A stretch of DNA of 64,000 nt, taken from contig QJPP01001542.1 in NCBI GenBank assembly GCA_003996215.1, forward strand, positions 1 to 64,000. Direction: 5' to 3'. Positions 10,763-22,924 of this stretch are shown piece after piece. Position numbers and translations under genes: made by a program. This DNA is from Jaltomata sinuosa. Taxonomy: Eukaryota; Streptophyta; Magnoliopsida; Solanales; Solanaceae. Within the stretch, counting starts at the first letter, position 1, and each line of letters starts with the position of its first letter. The notes beneath the pieces are model-generated. The model saw only the letters and a program-made list of their open reading frames with translations. It ran no database searches and was not told the origin of the DNA.

Positions 10763-10877
10763 TACAATCAAAACCCTCTCATTTCATTCCATATAGCTCT
10801 TTTCAATCATCAAGCTAAGGAACATATTCGATAAAACTTGATCCTTCTTTTTGCTCACAAATTTTGCAGCTTTCAAG

Positions 10878-13800
10878 ATGGAAAAAAATGGCCAAGAAAA
10901 TGATGAAGACATTGAAATTGAGGAAATCCCACATGAATTTCAATGCTGTGTTTGCCTGTAAATCCCCTCAAGAATTCATTTTTATTAATTTTTTTTCCCT
11001 TTGGAATGATTTCTTGTAATTGATTTATTTTTTATGTCTCTTTTTTTTGTAGGGAACTTTTGTATAAACCAGTTGCGCTAGGTAAGTGGATGATGAATTT
11101 ATTTATAACTTTGATTTCAATGGAATTTCCATTTATTGGGCAATGAGTATACGTGGAAAATGGGCGAATTGAGCTGAATTTAGGCGGGTCAAGATGGGTT
11201 GAGTTAATAAATGGGAGTGTTATTGATTTGCCCAAAAGTTACCTGAGCTGAAATGAGCTAAAATGGTGGTCATAATCCAACCCGTCCAACTGTTATTAAA
11301 TTTTAATTGGTTTATTTGTTCTGTTATAATTTTTTAGTACCTTATAAAATTATTATTTTTCGTTATTATGATTGTATATAATAATATCAACAACAACATA
11401 CCCTGTGAAATCCCACAAGTGGGGTCTGGGGAGGGTAGAGTGTACATTGACCATTCCATACCTCGTAGAGGTGGAGAGGCTGTTTCCGGTTGTATTGTAT
11501 ATAATATCAAATTAAAAAAGTGTCTTTTTGTAAATATTTTGACAGGATTCCTCATGAATCAATTTAGGCTAGATATGAGCACAAACCTTTGTTGAGCTGA
11601 AATGGGCTGAATTAATAAATGGGTGGGTCTATAATCAGCCCAAACTTGGGCGGGGTTGGGGGGGGTTATGATTTCGTGAGCTAATTTTGCCACCTCGAGC
11701 ACCAAGATTGATTTTTCTTGTTCTAATTTCTGGGTTGCAGGGTGTGGCCATATTGCTTGTTTCTGGTGTATATTTAAAGCTATGAATACTTGGAGGGAAT
11801 CACACTGCCCCATTTGTCGACATTCGTATCATCATTTTCCTAGTGTTTGTAGATTGATGCACTCTTTGCTTGTAAAGTTGTACCCTTTAGCCAGTGCAAG
11901 AAGGGTAAAACAAGTTGAAGGTGAGTCTCTGCTGAATCCCAATCACGCATTAGCAAGTGAATTGGTATGAAGCTTGTTTAATGCCTTTTCACAATGAATA
12001 CTTGACCTCGTATGAGTTATTCATTTTTGGTTTTTGTTGAACTCTCAAAATCAATACATTTACTGTGTCATGATATTTGAAAGTTTTGAGCTTTATTTAC
12101 ACTAATGCACGGAAATATTAACGAATATTAATCATAGCAAATTGTCTTTTTGTTTGTTTAATGCATTTCCCAATGTATACTTAACCTGTTATGAGTTAAT
12201 CATCTTCGGCTTTTGTTAAACTCTCAAAATTAATACATTTGTTGTTTTATGATTTTGAAAGTTTTGAGTTTTATTTACACGAGGGGGTAGAGTCAGAATT
12301 GTGGTGCATTTGATATGATTGTTACTGTATATGGTAGAAGCATCATAACATTCATGTATTTACTATCAAGTACATAATTGATGCATTGTGTTGGCTAGTT
12401 CTGAGGATGAAAATAATCCTATACTGATTTTTCATTTTTTTCTACATTTGGCAATGTTCCTTCTCTCCCATTTGATATGTCGAAGTTACTAGTGGAAGGT
12501 CAAACATCTGTTTTCTGTATTTTCTTATGTAGATTCTGTATATACTAGTTCTCTTACTAAAAAGTCATTGAGTAGATGTCCACTATCAACCTGAGAGCTT
12601 GATGCTTGACTATTGTACTAGGAATCGTGCTTTTGTAGGCAGTGTGATTATCTGGTGATCTTTTCTTATCCCTGGGAAGTGTTTAAGATGCTAATTATAA
12701 AGTTTACTGATGTCTTTCTTTTGACTTATTCCAGAGGAGGAGAAGGAAGTAGGACATTGTTCACCTCAGTTTGATGATTATTTATCAGAATCCCATTGCA
12801 AGACTGATCGTGTTCCGGACACTGCTTCATCTCATTCTGTCCCTTCTCAGAAATGTGGTTCAACGGGGGAAGGAAAGCATTTCTCAGCAGATGTTTCATT
12901 AGATACAGTTGTTCCTTCAACATCAAGTTCTGAAACCAATAAGGATGCTATGTCAAAGAATCTTAACTTTGCAGATGAAAATACCAGTGCAAGCGAAAAG
13001 CAGGTGCTTATGGCAGATTTGCTTTGTGGTATCTGCAAGCTGTTGTTATGCCGACCTGTAGTTCTTAATTGTGGCCATGGTCAGTTCAACTTCCTCCAAC
13101 TATTATGCTGATTGCTTAAGTTTCTATTTTCCTATTTCTTACCATGCTGCTTTTCCTTCTGTAGTTTATTGTGAAAATTGTGTGATCAATACTAGCGACA
13201 AGCTATGTAGATGTCCAGTTTGCCTACTGGAGCATCCAAATGGATACCCCAACATTTGTTTGATTCTTGAGCACTACCTGGAAGAGCAATTTCCCGAGTT
13301 GTATGCAGAAAGGAAAAAGGCATCAGTGGAAAGACCTGATCGTCAGATTCCATCAACACGTATGTTGAAACTTCCTTCTCCATATATAAACCCTACCAAC
13401 AGTGTCTCTATACCATTTTATCTTAAATATTGTAATATGATATAGAATTGGCACATGCACAATTTTGTGGTTGTCTCTTACGTAAATACATAATCCACAT
13501 GCAATCCATCTCAAGCTTCATCATTCAAAATTCAGAGGCGGCGGTCTTTTGTGCATTTTTGTAACTCGGCATTATTTACGAGTTCATGTTTGCTTTAGTT
13601 CGTTCCAAATCTTTCAAGATGACCACCTCGAGGCATTTTACTTCTTTAAGTAGCTAATGAAAATTCACTATACTGGACTAAAGAGGTGTCAGATTACCTA
13701 CTGAACCGTTCTGATATATTGGTCCAGCCTGGTTTTGTGATAGAGAGAGAGCAGTGTTTAGGAGCATTTTCCATTGGCAGCTTATATGGAACTAAATTTT

Positions 13801-16800
13801 GTTTGTGGAAAATCTACGGTTTGCTTATCATAGGCTAGAATCCACTGGATTAACTTACTTTTTATCCTTTTTATGAAGTAAAACTTAGTTGTTGTTGGTA
13901 TGTTTAAGTGCGAGAGTTAGAAAACCTCTAATTTTAGAGAACCCCTAAATCTTTTAAGGCAAATAGTTTAGCAATATTGGAATGAAATGGGTCCAAATAG
14001 AGCTGAACATACAGAGATTAGTATAGCCTATACTACCTAGTTTGAGATTGAGGATATCTGGTAAGATATACTCTTGTGATCATTTTATACTCTTGTGATC
14101 ATTTTCTCATTTTAAGGTAGGGATGAAGCACACTTGAGAAGAATTTTTGTCCATTAAGCTTCAATTTTATTATTAACGAGCTTTTAATTGTTCCCCAAGT
14201 GTTCCATTCTTTGTAGTGAATATGTTCCAGCCAACTAAAGAGATTAGAATGTAGGAATTACAAGCTATATAAGCACCAACGTCTCCTAGGAATATTATCA
14301 TATACAATCGGTTAACTTGAGAGCATGGCCGATACATTCAGCATTGTGTGTTGCATGTTTGAAATATCGGGAAATCAAGAGTAAGGGTGAGGTCTCAGTT
14401 CAAATCCCGGCGACAAAAAAACACTAGGTGATTCTTCATATCTGTTCTAGCCTTGGTGGACAGAGTTATACCTGGTACTTATTGCTGGTGGGAGGTGGCA
14501 GGTATCTCATGGATTTAGTCAAGGTGCTAAAGTTGGCTCGGATACCACAGTCATCAAAAAAAAGAAAAAGAGTAAGGGGTGAAACCGGATAAAGGCGGAA
14601 GTTGAAAGGATTCATCGGTTAGCTCCTGAGATGGTGCAACACATGGAACCCTATTCCTGCTGCCTTCTAGTGGACTGTTTGGTTAGAAAGAAATCTTCGA
14701 ATTTTTGAAGATAAAAAGAAGAACGTAACTTGCCTTAAAACATAGGTCTATTCTTTTGCTATCCTTTTGGTGCAGACAAATTTTTGTAAATATCTAATTG
14801 TTGTATTAGACATGCCAAGTGACCGGGACAACTGTAAGTTCCTGTAGCACCTTCTTACCCTTGAAAAAGAGGTAGCCCAGTCCACGAAACAACCTGCGTT
14901 CATGCAGGATCCGAGAAAGAGTCGCACTCCAAGGGTGTGTGATATAGGCAGTCTACCTTGAAGCAAGCCTCAGTAGTATCAGGCTTCAGGGCTCGAATCC
15001 GTGACCTATAGATCATATGGAAGACAATTTACCCTCGTACTTTTGCTCCAAGGCTCCCCTTCACCTAGTTACCTTTGCCCAACTATTACGGTAATCTTAT
15101 CTTTTCAATAATACAGAAATAAATCCTTAGATTGTGCAGAATGTGGGAGAAATTTGGAGGGTAAAGTGAACTAGATATTTGAGCTATGTACATCTTCTGG
15201 TGTAAACCCCATGGTTACAAGAAACTCCTTGGCATCTCCTCTTGTTATTCTCACACATGTGACTGCTCACTCCTTCATATCTTTTCTGGTATTTATATAT
15301 ATGATATGAATCATATTCTTCTCAAGCACCTAAGAAAACATCTTTTCTTGGTGCTTTCGTAGGCCTTTTTATAGGCCAAGATATATAATGTCGAGGTCCT
15401 TGAACTGCTTATGAATTTCTTTCAATTTTATGCCAAAAATTGTAGTCTCTGTTGTAGATGTACCATTCATAAGTGCAAGTTTTTCCTGTCACCCTTGTAA
15501 TGTCATAATCCATGTTCAATCATGCTTTACCAAAGTTTAATTGTATCAAATCATAAGTTCAATAACACGATAATTTGCACTATTTTGAATATATCCCGCA
15601 TCCTTATATAATAACCATTGACAGCTTCCAATAGTTTGGTTAGTCATTCGAAAGCACTTACAATGTCTAAGGATACTATCTAAGCACTAGGCGCTTCTAA
15701 CCTTCTTATATAGGAGTTGGTCACAATCTTAAATTGTAGCCTTAACTTTTAGACATAATTTAAATAGTATCCTAACACATGTACTCTTACTTGTATCCAT
15801 ATTTTCAATCCTAATATTGCGGTGATGATGATACGGCTCTTAGAGTCATACTTCTGTTAGATGTCTGCACTCTGCACCAAGTTTATGAACATAGTTCAGT
15901 GTTCTCTTTAACCTAAATTGGCTAGGCTTAGGCAATTGCTATTAATTAGCATGACCTGCACAAAAGAAATGATAAAAGTTTTAAGAATTGTGTGGACTTC
16001 ATTATTTAAAATGGCTATGGGAGGTTATAATGGTAACTCACCTCATTAAAGATTTATTGTTATGAAGTATAGCAAAGGAATACAATGTTAGAGTAGAAAC
16101 CCATTCTCTACAAGCTGTTCTTCTATTGTTGGTCGTACTTGGTTACATGCACAAACTTTGTAACCAATTTAAGAAGCATCGGATATTAAAGCAGTGAAAT
16201 GAAGCATCTGGCAGTATCCTTTGGAATTAGAACCTTTTGTCATATTGCCTTGATCACCTTTCATTGGCCTTCTATCACAAGCTCCTTATCTGGTATGACA
16301 GGTAAGCAAGACGAAGCTGGTAGCTGCAAATCACTACCTAGACTTGATCTTTCCGCATGGTTTACGGGTGGAGGACCGAATATTCATTTTGGAATCGGTT
16401 GTGATTATTGTGGGGTAAGATTGATTGCTCTTTTCATTTGTCTCCAGTTGTTACTTGTGCCTGCTTCTATTTTTGTACAGGAACAAGTCAGGACGGCCTA
16501 TGATAGGCTGCTGGATTGTTTTCAGAACGAGAATATTTAGTTGATTTTGCAGCTTAACTGTAAAGTTGATAATGGTTTTCTCTGGTGCTTCCTTGAACTC
16601 GTCAAATACTGTTAAATTGAGAGGATAATATGTTAAAACACTGCTTCTTGTAGTTACTGAATGGTTGTTGCACAAGAGGCATCAATTTTCTACAGTAGTA
16701 ACAATCGTTTTCAGCACTAGAAGATTTTCGTTCAGTCAAAAAAAATGAGATTATTTGCCTAAAAGTGAATGGCTTGGTTCTGGATATAGATGTGACAGGA

Positions 16801-17775
16801 TCTGAAAGATAGGAATGTGAAGTGTCTCTCAAAAAAAAAAGAGAATATGAAGTTTCTTGATCTACATAACATGCTATTTTGTGGAGCCTTTTTTATGAAG
16901 ATGATGATGTGTCACAACTTATACTGAGGGAATCTATTCTTCTTAGATTGAAGTCTGAACTTGTCTAAATTTAATAATAAGAAATAACTAAAAACCAAAA
17001 AGCTATCTTACTTAAAGATGTGAACTTTCTATTTTTTCAAGAAGATTTCTCTTTAAAGTGCAGCAATAATAAAATGATGACTAACCTACATTGAAGCACC
17101 TTGATATTAGTTTCTTCGACATGCCTTCAACTTTACAAAGCTTGACTGGAAATAAAGAGCAGATTAAATTAGATACTGAACTCTTTTAGCCTACTATCTT
17201 CTGGAAGAAAGAACATTATAGTAGACAATTATGACAAGACCCAATTGAACAGTAGAAAACTGAAGTTTAAATTATATCTCTTGAGTGGAGTTCCTTTTTG
17301 CAAACTGGATCTATCTGACTTTGGAATCTATAGCATAGAAAGTACACACTCTTTGTTGAAGAGATTATTGACAATCTCTATGCAGATGTGTCCTATTGTT
17401 GGGGAACGATACAAATGCAAAGACTGCAAGGAGAAAATAGGATTTGACCTTTGTGAAGGGTGTTATAAAAGCTCCTCAAAGCTCCCAGGCAGATTTAATC
17501 AGCAACACACACCAGAACACCGATTTCAGTTAATACAGCCACTTCAAATGAGAAATGTGGTACTGAGGCTTCAACCTGAACGACTTGAAGAGGACGGCTC
17601 CATTGACCTAGTTGAATATGTCGAGGATAGTTCCGGTGAGCCACAGCACCTGGAAGAAGATTCCTCAGAGACCAACTCACCTCGAGACGATCTAAGAGAC
17701 GGTCAGGTTGGGAACATATCCTCAAGTGGTATTGGAGATGATCAAGGAGGGAGAGAATCTGCGGACAAAGATTAG
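10878..17775 (+). CDS. PRT1: PRT1-like E3 ubiquitin ligase (two RING, one ZZ; 443 aa)
   Basis: Exons by splice consensus and frame: 10878-10957, 11053-11081, 11741-11920, 12735-13079, 13165-13359, 16302-16414, 17386-17775 (1332 nt, no internal stop). RING 1 (about residues 23-64) shows CCVCLE, GCGHIACFWC and CPIC. RING 2 (about 193-230) shows CGIC, NCGHVYCENC and CPVC. The ZZ zinc finger (about 305-360) shows CDYCG, YKCKDC and DLCEGCY, ending with the HTPEHRF signature. The C-terminus is acidic. This order is that of Arabidopsis PRT1, the cytosolic N-recognin for bulky aromatic N-termini (about 410 aa). RING fingers recruit an E2 and the ZZ is thought to bind the N-degron. Exon 6 to exon 7 splits the ZZ domain. 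Intron 5 is 2.9 kb and full of SINEs. No lesion is seen. Orthology versus a close paralogue cannot be settled here. Confidence 0.88.
11384..11505 (-). mobile_element. RTE LINE 3'-tail fragment in PRT1-like intron 2
   Basis: The sequence reads 'caacaacataccctgtgaaatcccacaag...gaggctgtttccggt', the reverse complement of the RTE LINE tail at 21840-21957. It is a short 5'-truncated copy antisense to the gene. The overlapping 70-75 aa ORFs on both strands are translations of this tail. Confidence 0.75.
11973..12285. repeat. Two-copy direct repeat in PRT1-like intron 3
   Basis: About 135 bp starting 'tgtttaatgcctttt' (11976) recurs at about 12157 with roughly 80-85% visible identity. Shared phrases are 'tatgagtta', 'gttgaactctcaaaatcaatacattt' (shorter in copy 2) and 'gaaagttttgag'. 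It is a local segmental duplication of non-coding DNA. Confidence 0.7.
14337..14568 (+). mobile_element. tRNA-derived SINE (Solanaceae type) in PRT1-like intron 5
   Basis: A B-box-like segment (GTCTCAGTTCAAATCCC) is followed by the conserved body 'actaggtgattctt', 'ccttggtggacagagtta', 'ggtgggaggtggcaggtat' and 'ttagtcaaggtgc', and a tail 'cagtcatcaaaaaaaag'. This is a well-known Solanaceae SINE layout recalled from memory. It lies in sense orientation to the gene and far from splice sites. Confidence 0.75.
14862..15065 (-). mobile_element. tRNA-derived SINE in PRT1-like intron 5, antisense
   Basis: On the minus strand the element starts CCTTGGAGCAAAAGTACGAGG (tRNA-like, A-box region), has a B box in GGATTCGAGCCC, and ends in the body that includes 'gcgactctttctcgga' and 'gggctacc'. 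The same family recurs at 63248-63385. The ORF 14748-14966 is a translation of it. Confidence 0.75.
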
Positions 17776-20700
17776 GTAAATGTTACTTTGTCAATTATGA
17801 TTACTCTTTATGGTCATTATCTCGATCATACTCGGTGAACTCCCTAACAACACATGGGAATTGCTTTTCCGGTTCTACTCTTTTGCCTATGGTGTTCTTG
17901 TATCATAGTGTACAGCTTTATATGGAGTATTAAAGTTACTGTTTGGTTGAACCTTTGTACATGGATTCATATAATAATAGAAAAGAGAGTTATGCTTCAT
18001 GCAATCTTTTGAAAGAGAAGATCTGATTCTGATAAGTGAATACTGCTGTTTGAGTTTCTTATGTTCTAGGCATGGGATGCCTCCGTCCCAAACAAGTTGG
18101 GGTCGGCTATATGAATCCCCTGTGGGATCTATCTAAAACTTGCATTCTGTTCTTTTCTCTTTTATGTTCAAGTGAATGGTTGTCAAGAACTTACTTTTAT
18201 CAGCATTTTCTGATCCAATTTTGGAATTACTTCGAAGATGCTGCCCGGAAACCTCTGTTTGGTTGTTTACAAGGCCAGATCACGTCGAGAGACAATTGAC
18301 TCAATCAGAATGTTCTTGTATCATATTCTTAAGTTACAGTCTTTGACTATATTTCTTCTGAGTAGATCTTAGAAAAGAATAGATCTTTACCAAAACCATA
18401 TCCTCATAGGCATCGAACCGAGTTCCCCAACAACAGCTTAGCTTAGTAGCTTAACTCTTTCTACTGGTGTGGCGCTGCTCGCCAAACATATAAAAGGATA
18501 CAACAACAACATATTTAGTGTAATCCCACAGGTGGGGTCTGAGGAAGGTAGTGGGTGTAGGCCTTACCCTACCTTGTGAGGTAGAGAAGCTGTTTTTGGT
18601 AGACCCTCGGCTTAAGAAAAAAAATGTAAAAGGATGTTTGGTACAAATATTCTTCTTCCTCAGCCAAAAATGAAGCAAAGACTGGTAGCATTGTTGGTAT
18701 TTCAAGAATGGTAGAATGAAAGGCCAGTGCTTGTGTTTTTGTTCTTCTAATATTAAGGCAGAAGACTTGCAAGAAGACTTCACCTTTGGTCTTCTTTGTT
18801 GTATATTTCTGTTACGGGGAAAAGTACTTCGAGATTTTTTAGGTTTTAAGTATTAAGAAGGGCAGCTGGTCCACCCTACACTTTATTTGGATGGTTGTTA
18901 CATATCATTTCATAATATATCGTATTATATTATAGTGTGTTATATTGCGTACAACGTTTGGATAGATTGTATCGTTTCTCGTCGTTACATAATGCAATAC
19001 ATTAGCAATTTAAATACCTACTGGAAAAGTAGAGCACGGAGTAGAACTATTATAAAAAAGTTGGATGAAGGATAAGGCAATGATGTGATCACACCAAATT
19101 GCTTTAAAAGAGGTCTAGTTAGTGTGTCTTTTTGGATCGCCATGAGGCATGTTGTCATAGCTGAATTTTGTTATAACAAGTGTGCATCTTGCCATAAAAA
19201 TAATAATCCATTGGTTAAAACAAAAACTAGTGACGTTGAACTATCAAAATAACACCATCTTGAATCTTCTATCCAATTTTGTAAAATCAGATAATAGAAC
19301 ATTATATTCTATTAATTTGATTTTGAATTTTCTTCTCATTTTATTTGTCCCTCCATAATCCATGTGACCATTTCTAGAGTCGGTGAATTCTTTTATTTAT
19401 TATCTATACGTTATGTTTTCTGCATAACAGCTAAATGAGAATTAAACATCAAATGTCAGTATACATATATAACAACATCTCACTATAGCATCATGTTCAG
19501 ACAAACGCTGTCACTATAGAGAGATTTAACTATAATCCGAACGGGACACATTACGTCTAGCGTAGTGAGTGATTGACAATCAAAACATGAAAAAAGTGAA
19601 GGGTGTACGCTAGGGAAGAGGGGGGGGGGGGGGGGGGGTTGATGTTTACATTGTTGCTTGAAATTTTAGCAAAATGATGTCATATTTAACCATTGAAATG
19701 AAAAGGGGTTGGTCTAATCATTAGGATTAAGGTTACTACTAATCACTACTAATACCAAATGAAAAGGAAGGGAGACAAAAAGCTAGGTAATCCTTTAAAT
19801 TAGTTAAAGGAATTAATTAAGTATTAATGAGATGAATAAAGAAACAAGGCAGCAAGTGTGTGGGGGCTTTGAGAATGGTGTGATTGTCCTAATTACCTAA
19901 ATATTACCAAAACCTATAAAGCTTTATCACACGAGTGGTGGTCACTTTTTAATTACTTGTGACTCCTAAGGTGTTATCATAATTAATCTAGTAATCAATC
20001 ACACCTACTTTGTGTTTAGTGCCACCCACTTATTTTATTCTGTAGAACTAGAATCAACTCCCCCACCCCCAAACACCCCATTATGTGAAATTTGGTTTAG
20101 GGAGAATATGGCAAAGTTTATCTTATTCTTGATTTTATTTATTACTAATGTTATTTCTTTTACTTGAGTTATCTTTACTATTTTTGCCGTGAACAATGAC
20201 TTTCTTGAGCCGAGAGTTTTGGAAACAGCCTCGACCCCAAAAAAGTAAAAATAAGGTATGCATACACCCACCCTCCTCAAATTTCACTTGCAAGATTATG
20301 GTAAGTATGTTGTTATTGTTATTGTTGGAGAATATGGCAAAGGTCCAAAATTGCCCTTCTATTATACATAGTATATCTTAGTGTAACGCTGCTTGTTAAT
20401 AAATTGTTTTGTATTTGTTCTTTACCTTATTAGAGCTCCATCATGGACTAGGAAATTTTGAACCCTATCTAATGTTGACACAGGTGGATTTCGTGTCACA
20501 ATACTTTGAGAAAAAAATAATCTAAAATTAGGTAGGTTGGCATTCACAATAAGTCGCTAATTGAAGGTTTAGACCAATAGCATTCATCATCACCATGCTA
20601 GCCTCTAATTGATAATTGACTTTAAAAAATGTTGACATAAGCTTGAAATGATGGTAAACTCAAACATACTCGAAATATTTTGAACACGTGAAATGCACCA

Positions 20701-20780
20701 AATCAAGATTTGGATTAGGTTCAAAGATCTCCAATCAACGCTATATAGCTCCACTAAAATCAAGGTAAACACAAGATGAT
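17776..20780. other. Intergenic region downstream of PRT1-like gene
   Basis: It contains an RTE LINE tail at 18500-18615 (minus), a short conserved repeat piece at 18068-18115 ('aagttggggtcggctat'), a decayed tRNA-like SINE head near 18390-18475, a 19-base G run at 19620-19638 and another RTE tail at 20205-20325 (plus). No coding sequence with a recognisable domain is seen. The listed 60-110 aa frames follow these repeats. Confidence 0.6.
18498..18615 (-). mobile_element. RTE LINE 3'-tail fragment
   Basis: 'caacaacaacatatttagtgtaa' through 'gagaagctgtttttggtagaccctcggctt' is the reverse complement of the RTE tail, including the shared 'taatcccacaggtggggtctga' segment. Coding sequence is absent, so it is a severe 5' truncation. 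Confidence 0.75.
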
Positions 20781-20814
20781 TTGCTAACGTCAAGGATATC
20801 AATGTCTTCCAAAA

Positions 20815-21957
20815 TAGAATAGTGGACAAGGCGAGGTGCCCTGGTGTATGTTATTTGCAGACGACGTAGTTTTGATTGAGGAGACCCGCGAAAGAGTGAA
20901 TGACAAATTGGAGGTTTGGAGACAGACCCTGGAGTCTAAAGGGTTTAGGTTGAGCAGGACCAAAACGGAATATGTGGAGTGCAAGTTCAGTGAGGTGACA
21001 TCTGTGACCGACGTGGAAGTGAGGCTTGACACGCATGTCATTCAAAAGAGAGATAACTTCAAGTACCTTGGGTCTATTATCCAAGGTAATGGGGAGATTG
21101 ACGAGGATGTGACCCATCGTATTGGTGCAGGGTGGATGAAATGGCGGCTCGCATCCGGGGTCTTGTGTGATAAGAAGGTGCCTCTCAAACTGAAAGGCAA
21201 GTTCTACAGAGTAGTAGTTAAACCGGCTATGGTGTATGGGGCGGAGTGTTGACCGGTCAAGAACTCCCACGTTCAGAAGATGAAGGTGACTGAGATGAGG
21301 ATGTTGCGCTGAATGTGTGGGTTTACTAGGAGAGATAGGATTAGGAATGTTGATATTCGAGAAAAAGTGAGAGTGTTTTCAGCGGAAGACAAAATGCGAG
21401 AAGTGAGGTTGCGATAGTTTGGGCATGTGACGAGGAGAGGCACAGAGGCCCCTGTGCAGCGGTATGAGAGGCTGGCTATGGATGAGTTTAAGAGAGGTCG
21501 TGGTAGACCGAAGAAATATTGGAGAGAGGTGATTAGGCGGGATTTGGTGCATTTGCAGCTTACCGAGGACATGATCTTAGATAGGAAGACGTGGATGACT
21601 CAGATTAGGGTAGAAGGTTAGTAGGTTGGTTGGCTACTTTGTAGGGAGGAGTGCGGTGTTTTGTTGCCTTTTTAGTAGTTGTAAGGCTACGCTTGTAGCT
21701 TTTGTTTCATCTGCGCCGGTTACTTGCTAGTGCATTGTGTAGTTAGATTATTATACTATTTTATTGTAGTATAGTTTTGTGATTATCTGTTATTTTGTTT
21801 ATTGGTTTTATATCTTGGACTGTTTTGAGCCGAGGGTCTATCGAAAACAGCCTCTTTACTTCACCCTGGGGTGAAGGCATGGTCTGCGTACATTCTACCC
21901 TCCCCAGACCCCACTTTGTGGGATTATACTGGATATATTGTTGTTGTTGTTGTTGTT
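20815..21957 (+). pseudogene. 5'-truncated RTE-clade LINE with reverse-transcriptase remnant
   Basis: The fragment opens in the reverse transcriptase at the catalytic FADD motif (PWCMLFADDVVLIEE), runs through the C-terminal domain (GSIIQGNGEID, then RIGAGWMKWR, then RPKKYWREVIRRD), and ends in a 3' tail with (GTT)n at 21940-21957. Relative to the family frame there are three stops, at 21250, about 21310 and about 21416, each at a position where the other copies support tryptophan. The enzyme would copy element RNA into DNA at a nick. This copy cannot encode it. Upstream endonuclease and palm regions are missing, the usual result of incomplete target-primed reverse transcription. Confidence 0.85.
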
Positions 21958-22129
21958 CCCGAAAGAAGTGAGCGTAAAGTAATAATTTGAAAATGTAGGG
22001 TATGTAAATTGAGTAATGCAAAATGTATGGGGATCCAAAAAGAATTTCACTAAAGGACGAGATTCTCCAATTATCGGAGCGTGTTCAACAAACAGAGGTG
22101 ACACCACAAGTGCGTGCAACAAAACGCGA

Positions 22130-22225
22130 ACACCACCGCCGGCGCGTGAAGAGAAAAGCTTTTGTCCGGTAGTTTGGCGGGAATTTTGTAAATAGGGAAT
22201 ATTCCTTTAAGATATTCGCGCCAAT
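22130..22225. promoter_or_regulatory. GC-rich patch with two E2F-consensus sites
   Basis: In AT-rich DNA, GCGGGAAT (22177-22184) and ATTCGCGC (22214-22221) both fit the E2F consensus WTTSSCSS on one strand or the other. They are next to a locally GC-rich stretch with 'caccgccggcgcgtg'. This looks like a plant S-phase promoter, but no gene follows in either direction. A short minus-strand frame (21895-22122) ends in the LINE tail. It may be a promoter remnant. Confidence 0.35.
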
Positions 22226-22316
22226 TTTTTTTTACTTCTAATTAATTAGATTTCTTATTTAGTTCTAATATTTTACATTTATATTTGGAATCTATTGATG
22301 ATTATGGCTGGATTTC

Positions 22317-22500
22317 TTTTTTTATTTTTCACTTGGTGTTCGATATCTACATTGGGGTCTGATTAAATCTGAATTCTCGCTTGAAAATTTCATATTAGGA
22401 GGTAAAATGCACCTTAACAAACGTGACTATGTAGTTAGGAGGATTCGAACTCGATACCTCTGGTTAAGAATAAAGAATTACTTACCACTCTACCGCATTA
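22317..22500 (-). mobile_element. tRNA-derived SINE
   Basis: The minus strand reads GCGGTAGAGTGGTAAGTA (A-box-like), then GAGTTCGAATCC (B box), then the body 'ggtgcattttacctcc' and 'cagaccccaatgtagat', ending 'acaccaagtgaaaaataaaa'. The layout is tRNA head, body and A-rich tail. It is distinct from the TS-like SINE. Confidence 0.7.
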
Positions 22501-22924
22501 TAGTTGGATTTCATCTTATCTTGCTCTAGAATTTAGAGTAAACGTTAATTAGTTTTATTTTATTTATACTGATTCATCATTCAAGATTTAAGAATGTTTG
22601 TTTAAAAATTTATTTGATTAACGAAAAAGAAAATTGTAGAGAATTTGAGAAGCTTGAGTTTGAGTTAAAAGTTGAAAACCTGACATAATAGTTTCCCAAG
22701 AAGACTATATGCTGAAATATAGTTCACACGAAATATGAAATTCTAAATTGTCGAGTTTAAACTATTATATAATATGAAGTTAAATTTCGCTGCAAGAATT
22801 TTGAGACAAATAACAAGTTACGTATGTTTTTTGGTTAAAATATTGGAATTGATAATAAGTCGTTGAAGAGTCAATTCAATATTGGTAAATTAGATTAGTT
22901 TGATTTGAAGCGTCAATTCAAGAA

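Noticed and set aside
20851..21270. 139-codon minus-strand frame
   Set aside because: It is antisense to the RTE reverse-transcriptase frame, whose FADD motif explains the open reading.
22430..22500. Possible tRNA gene (good B box)
   Set aside because: The anticodon arm and acceptor stem do not pair, and the sequence continues into a SINE body.
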